Shown here in pieces: positions 53,289 to 60,497 of a stretch of 64,000 nucleotides of DNA; position 1 is the first letter of the stretch; each line of letters begins with the position of its first letter. The notes beneath the pieces were generated by a model. That model did not search any database, was not told where the DNA came from, and saw only the letters and a list, made by a program, of their open reading frames with translations. The stretch is from assembly GCA_934590325.1 (NCBI GenBank), contig CAKTOW010000001.1, positions 124,001-188,000 of the forward strand, in the 5' to 3' direction. The translations under genes and the position numbers were made by a program. Source of the stretch: an uncultured Oscillospiraceae bacterium (GTDB lineage Bacteria > Bacillota > Clostridia > Oscillospirales > Oscillospiraceae).

Positions 53289-54473
53289 ATGGCACGCAGA
53301 GGGGAGAACATCTATAAGCGCGGAGATGGCCGCTGGGAGGGCCGCTATATCCGAGGTCGGACGCCGGAGGGACGGGCGCAGTACGGCTACGTCTACGCCG
53401 CCACCTACAGTGCCTGTCGGGAAAAACGGCGGCAGCGTCTGCGGGAGCTGCCCCGTGAGATCACGCCAAGCAATAACATGACATTGCCGGAGGCTGTGGA
53501 GCTATTTTTCGTGGAACGGGAACAGAAACGGAAGCTGAAGGAGTCCACCGTCAGCCGGTATCGGTATGTGGTGCGGCAGTATATCCAGCCGCAGCTGGGC
53601 GCTGCGCCGCTGTATGCGCTGACGGAGCAGCGGGTAGCGGATTTTTACCGGAAGCTCCAGGAGCAGGGTCTGTCGGCCAAAAGTACACGGGATGTTGGCG
53701 TACTGCTGCGAGCCATTCTGCGGATGGCGGCCAAGCGGGGGTGCTTCTGCACGGGCCTGAACGCCGAACTGCCGGCGTACAGGAAGCGGCAGGTGGAGAT
53801 ATTCACCGAGCCGGAGATCCTGCGGCTGGCGCATCATATCGTAAACGAGCCTGACCTGACCGGTCTTGGCGTTCTACTGACGCTGAACAGCGGCCTTCGT
53901 CTGGGAGAGTTGTGTGCGCTGCGATGGTCGGATATCGACCTCCATGCAGGCTTTCTGCGGGTGGAGCGGGAGGTACAGCGGATCTATGAGAAAGGCTGCA
54001 CAAGACTCATTGTGCAGCCGCCCAAGAGCGAATCGTCGCTGCGGAGAATACCGCTGCCAACTGATATCCTGTCCCTGCTGGCAGCGCACAGACCCGAGAA
54101 CGCGGGCAGTTTCTGCCTGCTGACAAGCTCCGGCGATCCGCTGGAACCGCGTACTATGCAGAACCGATATAGGTCGCTGTTGAAACGAGCGGGCGTCCCG
54201 TATCGAAATTTCCATGCCCTGCGGCACACCTACGCCACACGCTGCATCGAGCAGTATGTGGATGTCAAAAGCGTCAGCGAGATGCTGGGCCACAGCGACG
54301 TGCGGATCACGCTGCAAACCTATGTCCATGTTTCTCTGCGCCACAAGCAGCAGGCGGTACAGAGCATCTGCTTCCTGCCCATCTGCGGAAACGCAGACCT
54401 TGCGCCGTCAGAAATCCCGTCAGGCGCAGCAAAAGCCGCCGCACGACATGGCGCGGCGGCGCAGGTTTCCTGA
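53289..54473 (+). CDS. tyrosine recombinase/integrase 1
   Basis: A 394-residue integrase. An N-terminal AP2-like arm-binding domain (about 5-55: NIYKRGDGRWEGRYI) precedes a core-binding domain (about 65-150) and the catalytic domain. The tetrad is R204 (GLRLGELCALRW), H309 and R312 (HALRHTYATR), H335 (LGHSD) and Y345. AGGAGG lies eight bases before ATG 53289. The tail beyond the tyrosine is long and alanine-rich. It sits just where the helicase gene breaks off. Confidence 0.9.
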   Translation: MARRGENIYKRGDGRWEGRYIRGRTPEGRAQYGYVYAATYSACREKRRQRLRELPREITPSNNMTLPEAVELFFVEREQKRKLKESTVSRYRYVVRQYIQPQLGAAPLYALTEQRVADFYRKLQEQGLSAKSTRDVGVLLRAILRMAAKRGCFCTGLNAELPAYRKRQVEIFTEPEILRLAHHIVNEPDLTGLGVLLTLNSGLRLGELCALRWSDIDLHAGFLRVEREVQRIYEKGCTRLIVQPPKSESSLRRIPLPTDILSLLAAHRPENAGSFCLLTSSGDPLEPRTMQNRYRSLLKRAGVPYRNFHALRHTYATRCIEQYVDVKSVSEMLGHSDVRITLQTYVHVSLRHKQQAVQSICFLPICGNADLAPSEIPSGAAKAAARHGAAAQVS

Positions 54474-54530
54474 ATGATGCTGATTTACGAAAAAAGCTGT
54501 GCCGTCCGCGCAATAGAATACCCAAAAAAC

Positions 54531-54557
54531 GGCAGGTGTGCAATCCGCGCACCTGCC
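54531..54557 (+). terminator. integrase 1 terminator
   Basis: GGCAGGTGTGC and GCGCACCTGCC (one G-T pair) around AATCC, with a weak T-run. Confidence 0.55.
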
Positions 54558-54617
54558 TTCACTTATGTGGAGACAGAGGTCAGGCTCTATGCCGTACCAC
54601 AATTTACAGATAGGCAC

Positions 54618-54647
54618 TTGACCTCCTGTGACGGCTGTATCTATAAT
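54618..54647 (+). promoter_or_regulatory. promoter of the element Y-polymerase gene
   Basis: TTGACC (54618-54623), 18-bp spacer, TATAAT (54642-54647). Confidence 0.7.
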
Positions 54648-54711
54648 TGTTATACGGCGGCGTGAATGTGGGAAGCCGCAGGGCAAAAACTCTAAGAAGG
54701 AGGCGGAGAAG

Positions 54712-56220
54712 ATGAAACAGCGGACTTATATTGCCATCGACCTCAAGAGCTTCTACGCCTCCGTGGAATGCAGGGAACGGGGCTTAGACCCCATGGACAC
54801 CAACCTCGTGGTCGCGGATGAGAGCCGGACGGATAAGACCATCTGCCTTGCCGTCACGCCCTCCCTCAAGAGCTATGGCATCCCTGGCCGCGCACGGCTG
54901 TTTGAGGTCAAGCAGCACGTCAGAGAGGCAAATGCCAAGCGCCAGCATGATGCGTCGGGACGCAAGCTAAATGGCTCATCGCATTTCTATTCCGAACTGC
55001 AATCTGATCCTTCTCTTGCCGTTGACTTCATCGTTGCACCGCCACGCATGGCGCTCTACATGGAGGTCAGCACACAGATCTATCAGATATACCTCAAATA
55101 TATTGCTCCAGAGGACATCGTGGTCTATTCCATCGACGAGGTGTTCATGGATGTGACGAACTATTTAGACACCTATAAGCTGACACCTCATGACCTGGCC
55201 ATGAAGATCATCCTTGATGTGCTTGCAACCACCGGCATCACGGCGACGGCAGGCATCGGCACGAACCTTTTTCTCAGCAAGGTGGCCATGGACATCGTGG
55301 CGAAGCATATCCCCGCAGACAAGAACGGCGTCCGCATCGCGGAACTGGATGAGATGAAATTCCGGCGCGAACTGTGGGCGCATCGACCTCTTACGGACTT
55401 CTGGCGTGTAGGCAGAGGCATTGCCCAAAAACTTGAGAAGAACGGGATGTTCACGATGGGTGATGTCGCCCTTTGCTCGGAACGGAATGAAGACCTGCTC
55501 TACAAGCTGTTCGGAAAGAACGCGGAACTTCTCATCGACCATGCGTGGGGCTGGGAGCCGACGACCATCGCGGCGATCAAGGCATATCGCCCCAGTACAA
55601 ACAGCATCAGCTCCGGGCAGGTACTGCACTGTCCCTATGACGCCGAGAAGGCAAAGCTCGTCATCCGCGAGATGACAGACCTGCTTGTGCTGGACTTGGT
55701 GGACAAAGGACTTGTCACCGATCAGATCGTCCTTACGGTAGGCTATGACATCGACAACCTGACTGACCCGTCACGGCGGGCAAAGTACCACGGCGTGATC
55801 GAAACAGATCGCTATGGACGGCAGATTCCGAAGCAGGCTCATGGTTCTATCAACCTTGACGGACACACATCCTCTACACGCAAAATAATGTGTGCAGTGA
55901 CGGAGCTGTATGACCGAATCGTGGACAAGAGCCTGCTTGTCCGCCGTATGTATGTTGTGGCCAACCACGTCCTGCCGGAAGCGGATGCACCGCAGAAGAA
56001 TGGCGGCGCCGTCCAGCTCGACCTTTTTACGGATTATGCCGCGGAAGCAGAAAAACAGAAAGCCGAGGATGCTGCTCTGGAGCGTGAACGGAAGATACAG
56101 GCGGCTACCCTTGCCATCAAGAAGAAATACGGAAAGAACGCCATCCTCAAGGGGATGAACCTTGAAGAAGGTGCGACTGCCAAAGACCGCAATGCCCAGA
56201 TCGGCGGGCATAAGGCATAA
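54712..56220 (+). CDS. element-borne Y-family DNA polymerase (UmuC/UvrX type)
   Basis: A 502-residue translesion polymerase of the kind found on plasmids and ICEs. IDLKSFYASVECRERG holds the first catalytic aspartate, VYSIDEVFMDVT the second, GIGTNLFLSKVAMD the palm block, and VQLDLF is a clear beta-clamp motif near residue 440. AAGGAGG precedes ATG 54712. It is followed by a YolD-like gene, the standard pairing for these polymerases. It differs from the chromosomal dinB at 45514. Confidence 0.9.
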   Translation: MKQRTYIAIDLKSFYASVECRERGLDPMDTNLVVADESRTDKTICLAVTPSLKSYGIPGRARLFEVKQHVREANAKRQHDASGRKLNGSSHFYSELQSDPSLAVDFIVAPPRMALYMEVSTQIYQIYLKYIAPEDIVVYSIDEVFMDVTNYLDTYKLTPHDLAMKIILDVLATTGITATAGIGTNLFLSKVAMDIVAKHIPADKNGVRIAELDEMKFRRELWAHRPLTDFWRVGRGIAQKLEKNGMFTMGDVALCSERNEDLLYKLFGKNAELLIDHAWGWEPTTIAAIKAYRPSTNSISSGQVLHCPYDAEKAKLVIREMTDLLVLDLVDKGLVTDQIVLTVGYDIDNLTDPSRRAKYHGVIETDRYGRQIPKQAHGSINLDGHTSSTRKIMCAVTELYDRIVDKSLLVRRMYVVANHVLPEADAPQKNGGAVQLDLFTDYAAEAEKQKAEDAALERERKIQAATLAIKKKYGKNAILKGMNLEEGATAKDRNAQIGGHKA

Positions 56221-56254
56221 AGTAAATCGAATTTGTGGAGGTGGGAGATGAAGA

Positions 56255-56683
56255 ATGCACGCAAGCAGAAAATATGACGAGATCATTGACCTTCCGCACC
56301 ATGTCTCTAAAACCCGTCCGCAGATGCCCATGTCGGATCGTGCGGCACAGTTTTCGCCCTTTGCCGCCCTCACCGGCTACGACGCTGCCGTCAAAGAAAC
56401 CGGGCGGCTGACCGACGAGAAGATAGAACTGGACGAGGAAAGTCTGACCGCATTGAATGTGCGGTATCAGATGCTCACGGATGCTCTGGAGAAAAGGCCG
56501 GAGGTCAGGATCACCTATTTCGAGCCCGACGAAAGGAAGGCTGGCGGCGCGTATGTGACCACAGTCGGAGAAGTCAGAAAGATAGATGACTTCGAGCAGA
56601 CAATTATCATGCAGGACGGGACAAGGATACCGATGGAGGATGTTCTGTCGCTTGAAGGCGAGTTGTTTTCTGTACTCGAATAA
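56255..56683 (+). CDS. YolD-like protein
   Basis: A 142-residue YolD-like protein: MSDRAAQFSPFAALTGYDAAV is the conserved N-terminal block, and the C-terminal half has a small beta barrel (VGEVRKIDDFEQTIIMQDGTRIPMEDVL). YolD-like genes almost always accompany element-borne Y-family polymerases. It ends 14 bases before the start of the duplicated cassette. Confidence 0.85.
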   Translation: MHASRKYDEIIDLPHHVSKTRPQMPMSDRAAQFSPFAALTGYDAAVKETGRLTDEKIELDEESLTALNVRYQMLTDALEKRPEVRITYFEPDERKAGGAYVTTVGEVRKIDDFEQTIIMQDGTRIPMEDVLSLEGELFSVLE

Positions 56684-56726
56684 GGAGGCAAAACCACCGG
56701 ACGCGCCGGTGGCGAAGTGAATAAAA

Positions 56727-56763
56727 CAGCACCGGCGGCGTTACCCACACGCTGCCGGTGCTG
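56727..56763. terminator. hairpin shared by both cassette copies
   Basis: CAGCACCGGC and GCCGGTGCTG with an inner GCGT/ACGC pairing; on the minus strand it is followed by TTTTATTC. The same element lies at 28097-28133. Confidence 0.5.
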
Positions 56764-56869
56764 CTTTGAGGTGGTGTTCCTCATGGAAAAGAAAAGTAAA
56801 AGTATGGTTGGCTGAACCATGTCCTTATCATAGCAGGTCGAATAGTGTTCGTGAAGCGCATCTTTGTTC

Positions 56870-56899
56870 TTGAAAACATGAGGACTTGTATAGTATAAT
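56870..56899 (+). promoter_or_regulatory. LysR promoter
   Basis: TTGAAA (56870-56875), 18-bp spacer, TATAAT (56894-56899). In the other copy the -10 is lost to the deletion. Confidence 0.7.
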
Positions 56900-56921
56900 G
56901 CTCCTCGAAACGAGGTGCGCC

Positions 56922-57806
56922 ATGAGTATTTCCAAATATCAGGTCTTTCTGAAAACTGTTTCTTGCGGCAGCTTCTCCAAGGCGGCGGAGGCCATGAACT
57001 TCACCCAGTCCGGCATCAGCCACGCCATCAACTCGCTGGAAAACGAGCTGGGCGTGAAGCTGTTGAGCCGCAACCGCGGCGGCGTGGTGCTGACGGCGGA
57101 CGGACGGGCGGTGCTGCCCAAAATTGAGAAGCTGTGCGCCGCCCACCATTCTCTCATGCAGACGGTGGAGGGGCTGAAGGACATGGACAGCGGCCTTGTG
57201 AAGATCGCCACCTTCTCCAGCGTATCTGCCCAGTGGCTGCCCCGCATCCTCAAGAGCTTCGGCAAGGTGTACCCCAACATCGAGTTTGAGGTAGTCACCG
57301 GTGACTTCTACGATCAGATCGAGGGATGGATCGTCAACGGCACGGTGGACTGCGGTTTCCTGCGGCTGCCGTCGGTGAAGCGCTTGCAGACCTACGCTCT
57401 GCACCGTGATGAATTGCAGGTCATCGTCCCCTGCGACCATCCCTACGCCGACCGTGACCCGTTCCCCGTGTCTGCGCTGGCAGAGGAACCCTTCATCCAG
57501 CTGGAGGAGGGCGACGACTACGAGATCATGGCGGCCTTCGACGAGATGGGCATCCGCCCCAACGTGAAGTACATCGCCCGGGAGGATCGGACCATCCTCG
57601 CCATGGTGTCGGAGGGGTTGGGCATCAGCCTGCTGCCGGAGCTGATGGTGCGCCACAGCCCCACGCCCATCAAGGTCTGCCATGCGCCCCTGCATTTCTA
57701 CCGTACCATCGGCATCGGTGTCAAGGACAAGAAGGCACTTTCCAACTCCACCCGTCTGTTCGTGGACTATGTGCGGACGTGGGTGGCGGAAAACGGGAAT
57801 ACATAA
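56922..57806 (+). CDS. LysR-family transcriptional regulator
   Basis: A 294-residue regulator. The N-terminal winged helix-turn-helix (about 1-60: YQVFLKTVSCGSFSKAAEAMNFTQSGISHAINSLENELGVKLLSR) is typical; the substrate-binding domain follows (about 88-290). ATG 56922 is used since GAGGTGCG lies upstream; the longer start lacks a site. It is the intact version of the pseudogene at 27588-27965 and stands upstream of a cobalamin riboswitch. Targets are unknown; regulation of the cassette is plausible by position. Confidence 0.9.
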   Translation: MSISKYQVFLKTVSCGSFSKAAEAMNFTQSGISHAINSLENELGVKLLSRNRGGVVLTADGRAVLPKIEKLCAAHHSLMQTVEGLKDMDSGLVKIATFSSVSAQWLPRILKSFGKVYPNIEFEVVTGDFYDQIEGWIVNGTVDCGFLRLPSVKRLQTYALHRDELQVIVPCDHPYADRDPFPVSALAEEPFIQLEEGDDYEIMAAFDEMGIRPNVKYIAREDRTILAMVSEGLGISLLPELMVRHSPTPIKVCHAPLHFYRTIGIGVKDKKALSNSTRLFVDYVRTWVAENGNT

Positions 57807-57938
57807 ACGTTCAACTTTCGCTAAAAAAGCATGAGAACACGTCATGTAATACAGACAAGGATGCAGTTTCCATACGGCTTTGCGGGAACGAACAAACGAC
57901 ACCACAAAAATGTGTCATCCTACGAAACAAATCCCCTC

Positions 57939-57967
57939 TTGCAAAACGACGGGGTGTTCATCATAAT
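57939..57967 (+). promoter_or_regulatory. promoter of the compact riboswitch
   Basis: TTGCAA (57939-57944), 17-bp spacer, CATAAT (57962-57967). Predicted start near 57974. Confidence 0.65.
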
Positions 57968-57996
57968 AGCACCCGTAGCCCCCGAAAAGTGAATAG

Positions 57997-58118
57997 GCTT
58001 ACCGGTCTGAAACGCTGCGGCGTTTCGGTGAAAGTTGGAATGTGGGTCAAAGTCCCCGCGAACAGGTCACTGTGAGGCTCCTCTGAGGCAGGAGATAAGT
58101 CAGGTCGCGCCGGTAAGC
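57997..58118 (+). ncRNA. compact cobalamin riboswitch upstream of integrase 2
   Basis: Closed by a perfect 9-bp P1 (GCTTACCGG at 57997-58005 with CCGGTAAGC at 58110-58118). Inside, TTGGAATG, a P4 hairpin with TCAAAG loop, GCGAACAGGTCACTGTGAGGC and ATAAGTCAGGTCGC match the GGGAA, GGTGAAAATCC, GCCACTGT and AGTCAGGATACC elements of cobalamin riboswitches; the P7-P9 arm is missing, as in compact forms. A terminator follows at 58184 and the next gene is an integrase. Class assignment needs a covariance model. Confidence 0.78.
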
Positions 58119-58183
58119 GTCACAATGCACACGCCTGAAACCGAGCTGCATGAACGGGGGCTTCGCGCCCGTTTACACGAGAG

Positions 58184-58211
58184 GAGCGTCGGCATTTGCC
58201 GGCGCTTTTTG
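58184..58211 (+). terminator. terminator between the compact riboswitch and integrase 2
   Basis: GCGTCGGC-ATTT-GCCGGCGC followed by TTTTT, about 65 bases past the aptamer. A further hairpin (58152-58176) precedes it and may be the alternative structure. Confidence 0.75.
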
Positions 58212-58229
58212 CATGAAGTCAGGGCACCT

Positions 58230-59180
58230 ATGGGGGACGGAAAGGTGCTTGAAAAAATGGGAGAACGCAGGAAATACGTCCGCAGGGACGCAACGGTGGG
58301 ACGGTTGTCCGCTATCTTTCTGGAGGACATGGTGGGGAGCGTAAAGCCCTCCACGCTGGCGTGCTACCGCCGCAACATCCAATGCCACATCCTGCCGGCG
58401 CTGGGCGAGTGCGTGGCGGCGGAACTGACGGCGGCGGAGATCAACGACTACATCCAGCAGTTACAGGAGGACTATTCGCCCAAGCTGGTGCGAGAAATCG
58501 GTGGCCTTCTGCTGCGGATCGTAGGTATGGCCGGTGTGGGCTACGGCGAGGATGTGACGCTGCCGAAGGTGCGGCAGAAGGCCGTGGAGGTGTTCACCGA
58601 GCCGGAACTGAAGCAGATGGGACAGGTCATCCTGCGCCGCCCAGACAGGACGGGACTGGGGGTGCTGCTGACAGCCTACACCGGATTGCGGCTGGGAGAG
58701 CTGTGCGGTCTGCAATGGCAGGACGTGGACGTCGGCGCGGGACTGCTGCACATCCAGCGGACGGTGGAGCGCATCGCGCAGATAGGCGGCGGGACGTGCC
58801 TGACGGTGCAGCCACCGAAAACGGAAAATTCCGAACGCTGGATACCCATTCCGAAAGAGATGCTGCGGATGCTGAAGCCAGAGACAAAGCAGCCGGACAG
58901 CTACCTGCTGACCGGCGGGGAGATCGTCCCTGACCCGCGGGCGATGCAATACCGCTATAAGGTGTTGTTGGAGCGCTGCGGCGTGCGGTATCGGAATTTC
59001 CATTGCCTGCGGCACAGCTACGCCACACGCTGCGTGGAGCGCGGCGTGGACGTGAAAAGCGTCAGCGAGCTGCTGGGCCACGCTGACGTCCGCACTACGC
59101 TTCGGCTATACGTCCACTCGTCCATGGACTACAAGCGCAGAGCCGTGGAGGGGATAGGCTTTCTCAAAGGAATAACGTAA
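58230..59180 (+). CDS. tyrosine recombinase/integrase 2
   Basis: A 316-residue integrase related to integrase 1 but lacking its AP2-like N-terminal domain: it begins directly with the core-binding domain (SAIFLEDMVGSVKPSTLACYRRNIQCHILPAL). The catalytic residues are R154 (GLRLGELCGLQW), H258 and R261 (HCLRHSYATR), LGHADV, and Y294. ATG 58230 or ATG 58257 are both possible; neither has a strong ribosome site. The gene lies immediately after the riboswitch terminator, so its expression may depend on cobalamin. Confidence 0.88.
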   Translation: MGDGKVLEKMGERRKYVRRDATVGRLSAIFLEDMVGSVKPSTLACYRRNIQCHILPALGECVAAELTAAEINDYIQQLQEDYSPKLVREIGGLLLRIVGMAGVGYGEDVTLPKVRQKAVEVFTEPELKQMGQVILRRPDRTGLGVLLTAYTGLRLGELCGLQWQDVDVGAGLLHIQRTVERIAQIGGGTCLTVQPPKTENSERWIPIPKEMLRMLKPETKQPDSYLLTGGEIVPDPRAMQYRYKVLLERCGVRYRNFHCLRHSYATRCVERGVDVKSVSELLGHADVRTTLRLYVHSSMDYKRRAVEGIGFLKGIT

Positions 59181-59207
59181 AAAGGACGCCGTTCGGCGTC
59201 CTTTTTC
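59180..59207. terminator. bidirectional terminator after integrase 2
   Basis: AAAAAGGACGCCG and CGGCGTCCTTTTT around TT; the stem includes the integrase stop. It can also end the minus-strand transcript from the promoter at 59283-59311. Confidence 0.85.
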
Positions 59208-59230
59208 CTATCCAAAAAATGGCGCAAAAA

Positions 59231-59259
59231 TTTTCGCAAAGTAACATACTTTGCGAAAA
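59231..59259. repeat. palindrome, copy 1
   Basis: TTTTCGCAAAGTA-ACA-TACTTTGCGAAAA, perfect 13-bp arms. Its exact reverse complement is repeated at 59383-59413, so the pair forms an inverted repeat about 155 bases apart. Confidence 0.8.
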
Positions 59260-59282
59260 CTTTCCAATTTCAACCGAATAAC

Positions 59283-59311
59283 AGTATATACCAGCCGTTT
59301 TTCCGTGTCAA
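59283..59311 (-). promoter_or_regulatory. consensus minus-strand promoter
   Basis: Minus strand TTGACA (59306-59311), 17-bp spacer, TATACT (59283-59288), lying between the two palindromes. Confidence 0.78.
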
Positions 59312-59382
59312 CAACGAGTTCTAATTTTCGACTTTTTTCTGGTGTAAAGCTGGAATGCCTTGCAGCGCAAGGCGTTCCGCGC

Positions 59383-59413
59383 TTTTTCGCAAAGTATGTT
59401 ACTTTGCGAAAAA
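59383..59413. repeat. palindrome, copy 2 (inverted)
   Basis: TTTTTCGCAAAGTA-TGT-TACTTTGCGAAAAA, 14-bp arms; the reverse complement of copy 1 with one more base pair. A smaller hairpin (GCCTTGC-AGC-GCAAGGC, around 59357-59373) lies between. Confidence 0.8.
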
Positions 59414-59472
59414 ACAGTTCAAAAGAACCGAGAATTTCATACAGCTGAGTTCTGTGACGTTGTGTGGCTGTG

Positions 59473-59677
59473 CGTTGTAAAGACGATTTTTCGTCAGGGT
59501 ACAGCCTTAAAGGAACATGGGTAACCAAACCCACCGCGGACGGCACTGTGAGCGCAAGGAAATGACCGAAACGGCCTTGAGCCGCTGGGCAATACCCGCC
59601 ATTGGGACGCGAGTCCTGAGAAGGTAGGTCGTGTACGAGGGAGAGATCCCGTGGCGCGAGGGCAGTAGAATTACACG
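59473..59677 (+). ncRNA. cobalamin riboswitch (long form) before the second giant surface gene
   Basis: Homologous, element by element, to the aptamer at 27167-27403: P1 (CGTTGTAA near 59473 with TTACACG at 59671), AAGGAAC, a P4 hairpin TGGGT-AACCAA-ACCCA, GACGGCACTGTGAGCGCAAGGA, CGCCATTG-hairpin-TGAGAAGGTAGG, GGCGCGAG-GCAG-AGAATTACA, and downstream TTTGCAGCGG. The B12-box is less conserved than in the first copy (GGCAGTAGAA for GCCAGGAGAA). No clear promoter was found just upstream. Confidence 0.75.
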
Positions 59678-59730
59678 AAGGAGAACTTGTTTGCAGCGGC
59701 GCTTCTTCGTTGTGACGAGGGTAGGAGTGT

Positions 59731-59759
59731 ACGCTGACGAGATTCGTCAGCGTTTTTTC
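59731..59759 (+). terminator. expression-platform terminator of the long riboswitch
   Basis: ACGCTGACGA-GAT-TCGTCAGCGT followed by TTTTTT, about 55 bases after the aptamer. An upstream GAAGGAG/CTTCTTC pairing could be the antiterminator. Confidence 0.8.
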
Positions 59760-59793
59760 TTACCGCCACATCACCATAGGGAGGAGTATGTCC

Positions 59794-60306
59794 ATGAGCC
59801 ATTTCAACCCCAACCAGCATTTTGATGTTGAGAACTGGCGCGACCAGCAGATCGCCCAGCGCACCAAGGACGCGCTGGCGGCGCGGGACGCGGCCTTTGC
59901 CGAAAAGCACGCGGGCACGCCCCTGCGAGAGCTGGCGCTGTATCTGGCCCGGTGTGCCCGCACCCTGCGCCGCAGCCCAGCACCCTGTGAGGTGGACGGC
60001 GGCGCGTTCATCGAACAACGCTTCGGAAGCTGGGACGCAGCCCTGCGGGCAGCGTGTCTGCCGCCCGCTCGGATGATGAAGCTGAACAGCACGGCTCGCT
60101 ACCGCAAGGAGCGGGCGGTACAGGAGCCTCTGTTTTTGGCGGAGCGTAAGGAGAAGAAGCGGCAGAAGCAGATCGAGAAGAACCTGCGGCAGGGCCAGCT
60201 GGCCCACGAAAAGGCCGTGAAGCGCCGCGCAAAACGGGCAGCAGCCGAGGCTAAGCAAGCTGCCGCCGAAAAAGACATCAACCCTTGTCAAGCCGAGATG
60301 ACCTGA
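59794..60306 (+). CDS. basic protein with a homing-endonuclease-associated repeat
   Basis: A 170-residue protein. The central part (about residues 45-85: LYLARCARTLRRSPAPCEVDG to FGSWDAALRAACL) resembles the short DNA-binding repeat found with HNH homing endonucleases, but no HNH nuclease motif is present. The C-terminal third is a K/R/A-rich helix. ATG 59794 fits GGGAGG; ATG 59788 is too close. It lies between the riboswitch terminator and the second giant surface gene, so it may be expressed with it. Function unknown. Confidence 0.6.
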   Translation: MSHFNPNQHFDVENWRDQQIAQRTKDALAARDAAFAEKHAGTPLRELALYLARCARTLRRSPAPCEVDGGAFIEQRFGSWDAALRAACLPPARMMKLNSTARYRKERAVQEPLFLAERKEKKRQKQIEKNLRQGQLAHEKAVKRRAKRAAAEAKQAAAEKDINPCQAEMT

Positions 60307-60330
60307 ACGGAGGTCATCAGCTTTCCATAA

Positions 60331-60360
60331 GGGGGACGGGGTCTAAGCCGCCCCGTCCCC
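60331..60360 (+). terminator. GC hairpin between the repeat protein and the giant gene
   Basis: GGGGACGGGG and CCCCGTCCCC around a 9-base loop, followed by TCTTCCTC. Possible weak terminator. The rest of the 190-base gap shows no other feature. Confidence 0.5.
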
Positions 60361-60497
60361 TCTTCCTCAAAAATCCAAGGTGAACGCCTTTTTTAGATAG
60401 AGAGAAGATCACACGACCCCGCGCCCTCCGAATTTCGCCCCGCAGGGGGTGCAACGCGGGGCGCGTGGGAGAACAAAGAAGAAAGGAAGAAAACGGA

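Larger units (their letters stand above)
56697..58079 (+). repeat. duplicated B12-cassette flank, copy 2
   Basis: Starts with the last seven codons and stop of a gene like the one at 28139-28441 (56697-56720), then the hairpin, LysR promoter, LysR gene, and first half of a cobalamin riboswitch. Parts 56697-56892, the middle of LysR, and 58017-58079 are present, in the same order, at 28163-27528 on the minus strand, with two deletions in that copy. Confidence 0.8.
59180..59276 (-). ncRNA. candidate small RNA (~95 nt)
   Basis: A consensus minus-strand promoter (59283-59311) points into only ~95 bases before a strong terminator. The transcript would hold a 13-bp perfect hairpin (59231-59259) and no credible reading frame. 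It overlaps the 3' end of integrase 2 in antisense by a few bases. It might instead be a promoter held by a repressor at the palindrome. Confidence 0.45.

Noticed and set aside
58035-58229. Longer N-terminus for integrase 2
   Set aside because: The extra ~65 codons would be translated from inside the riboswitch and its terminator hairpin and show no resemblance to integrases.
59231-59413. CRISPR-like repeats
   Set aside because: Only two copies in inverted orientation with no regular spacers and no cas genes nearby.
59208-59546. A 112-codon minus-strand frame across the palindromes
   Set aside because: It crosses both palindromes and the long riboswitch start, has no ribosome site and no family resemblance.
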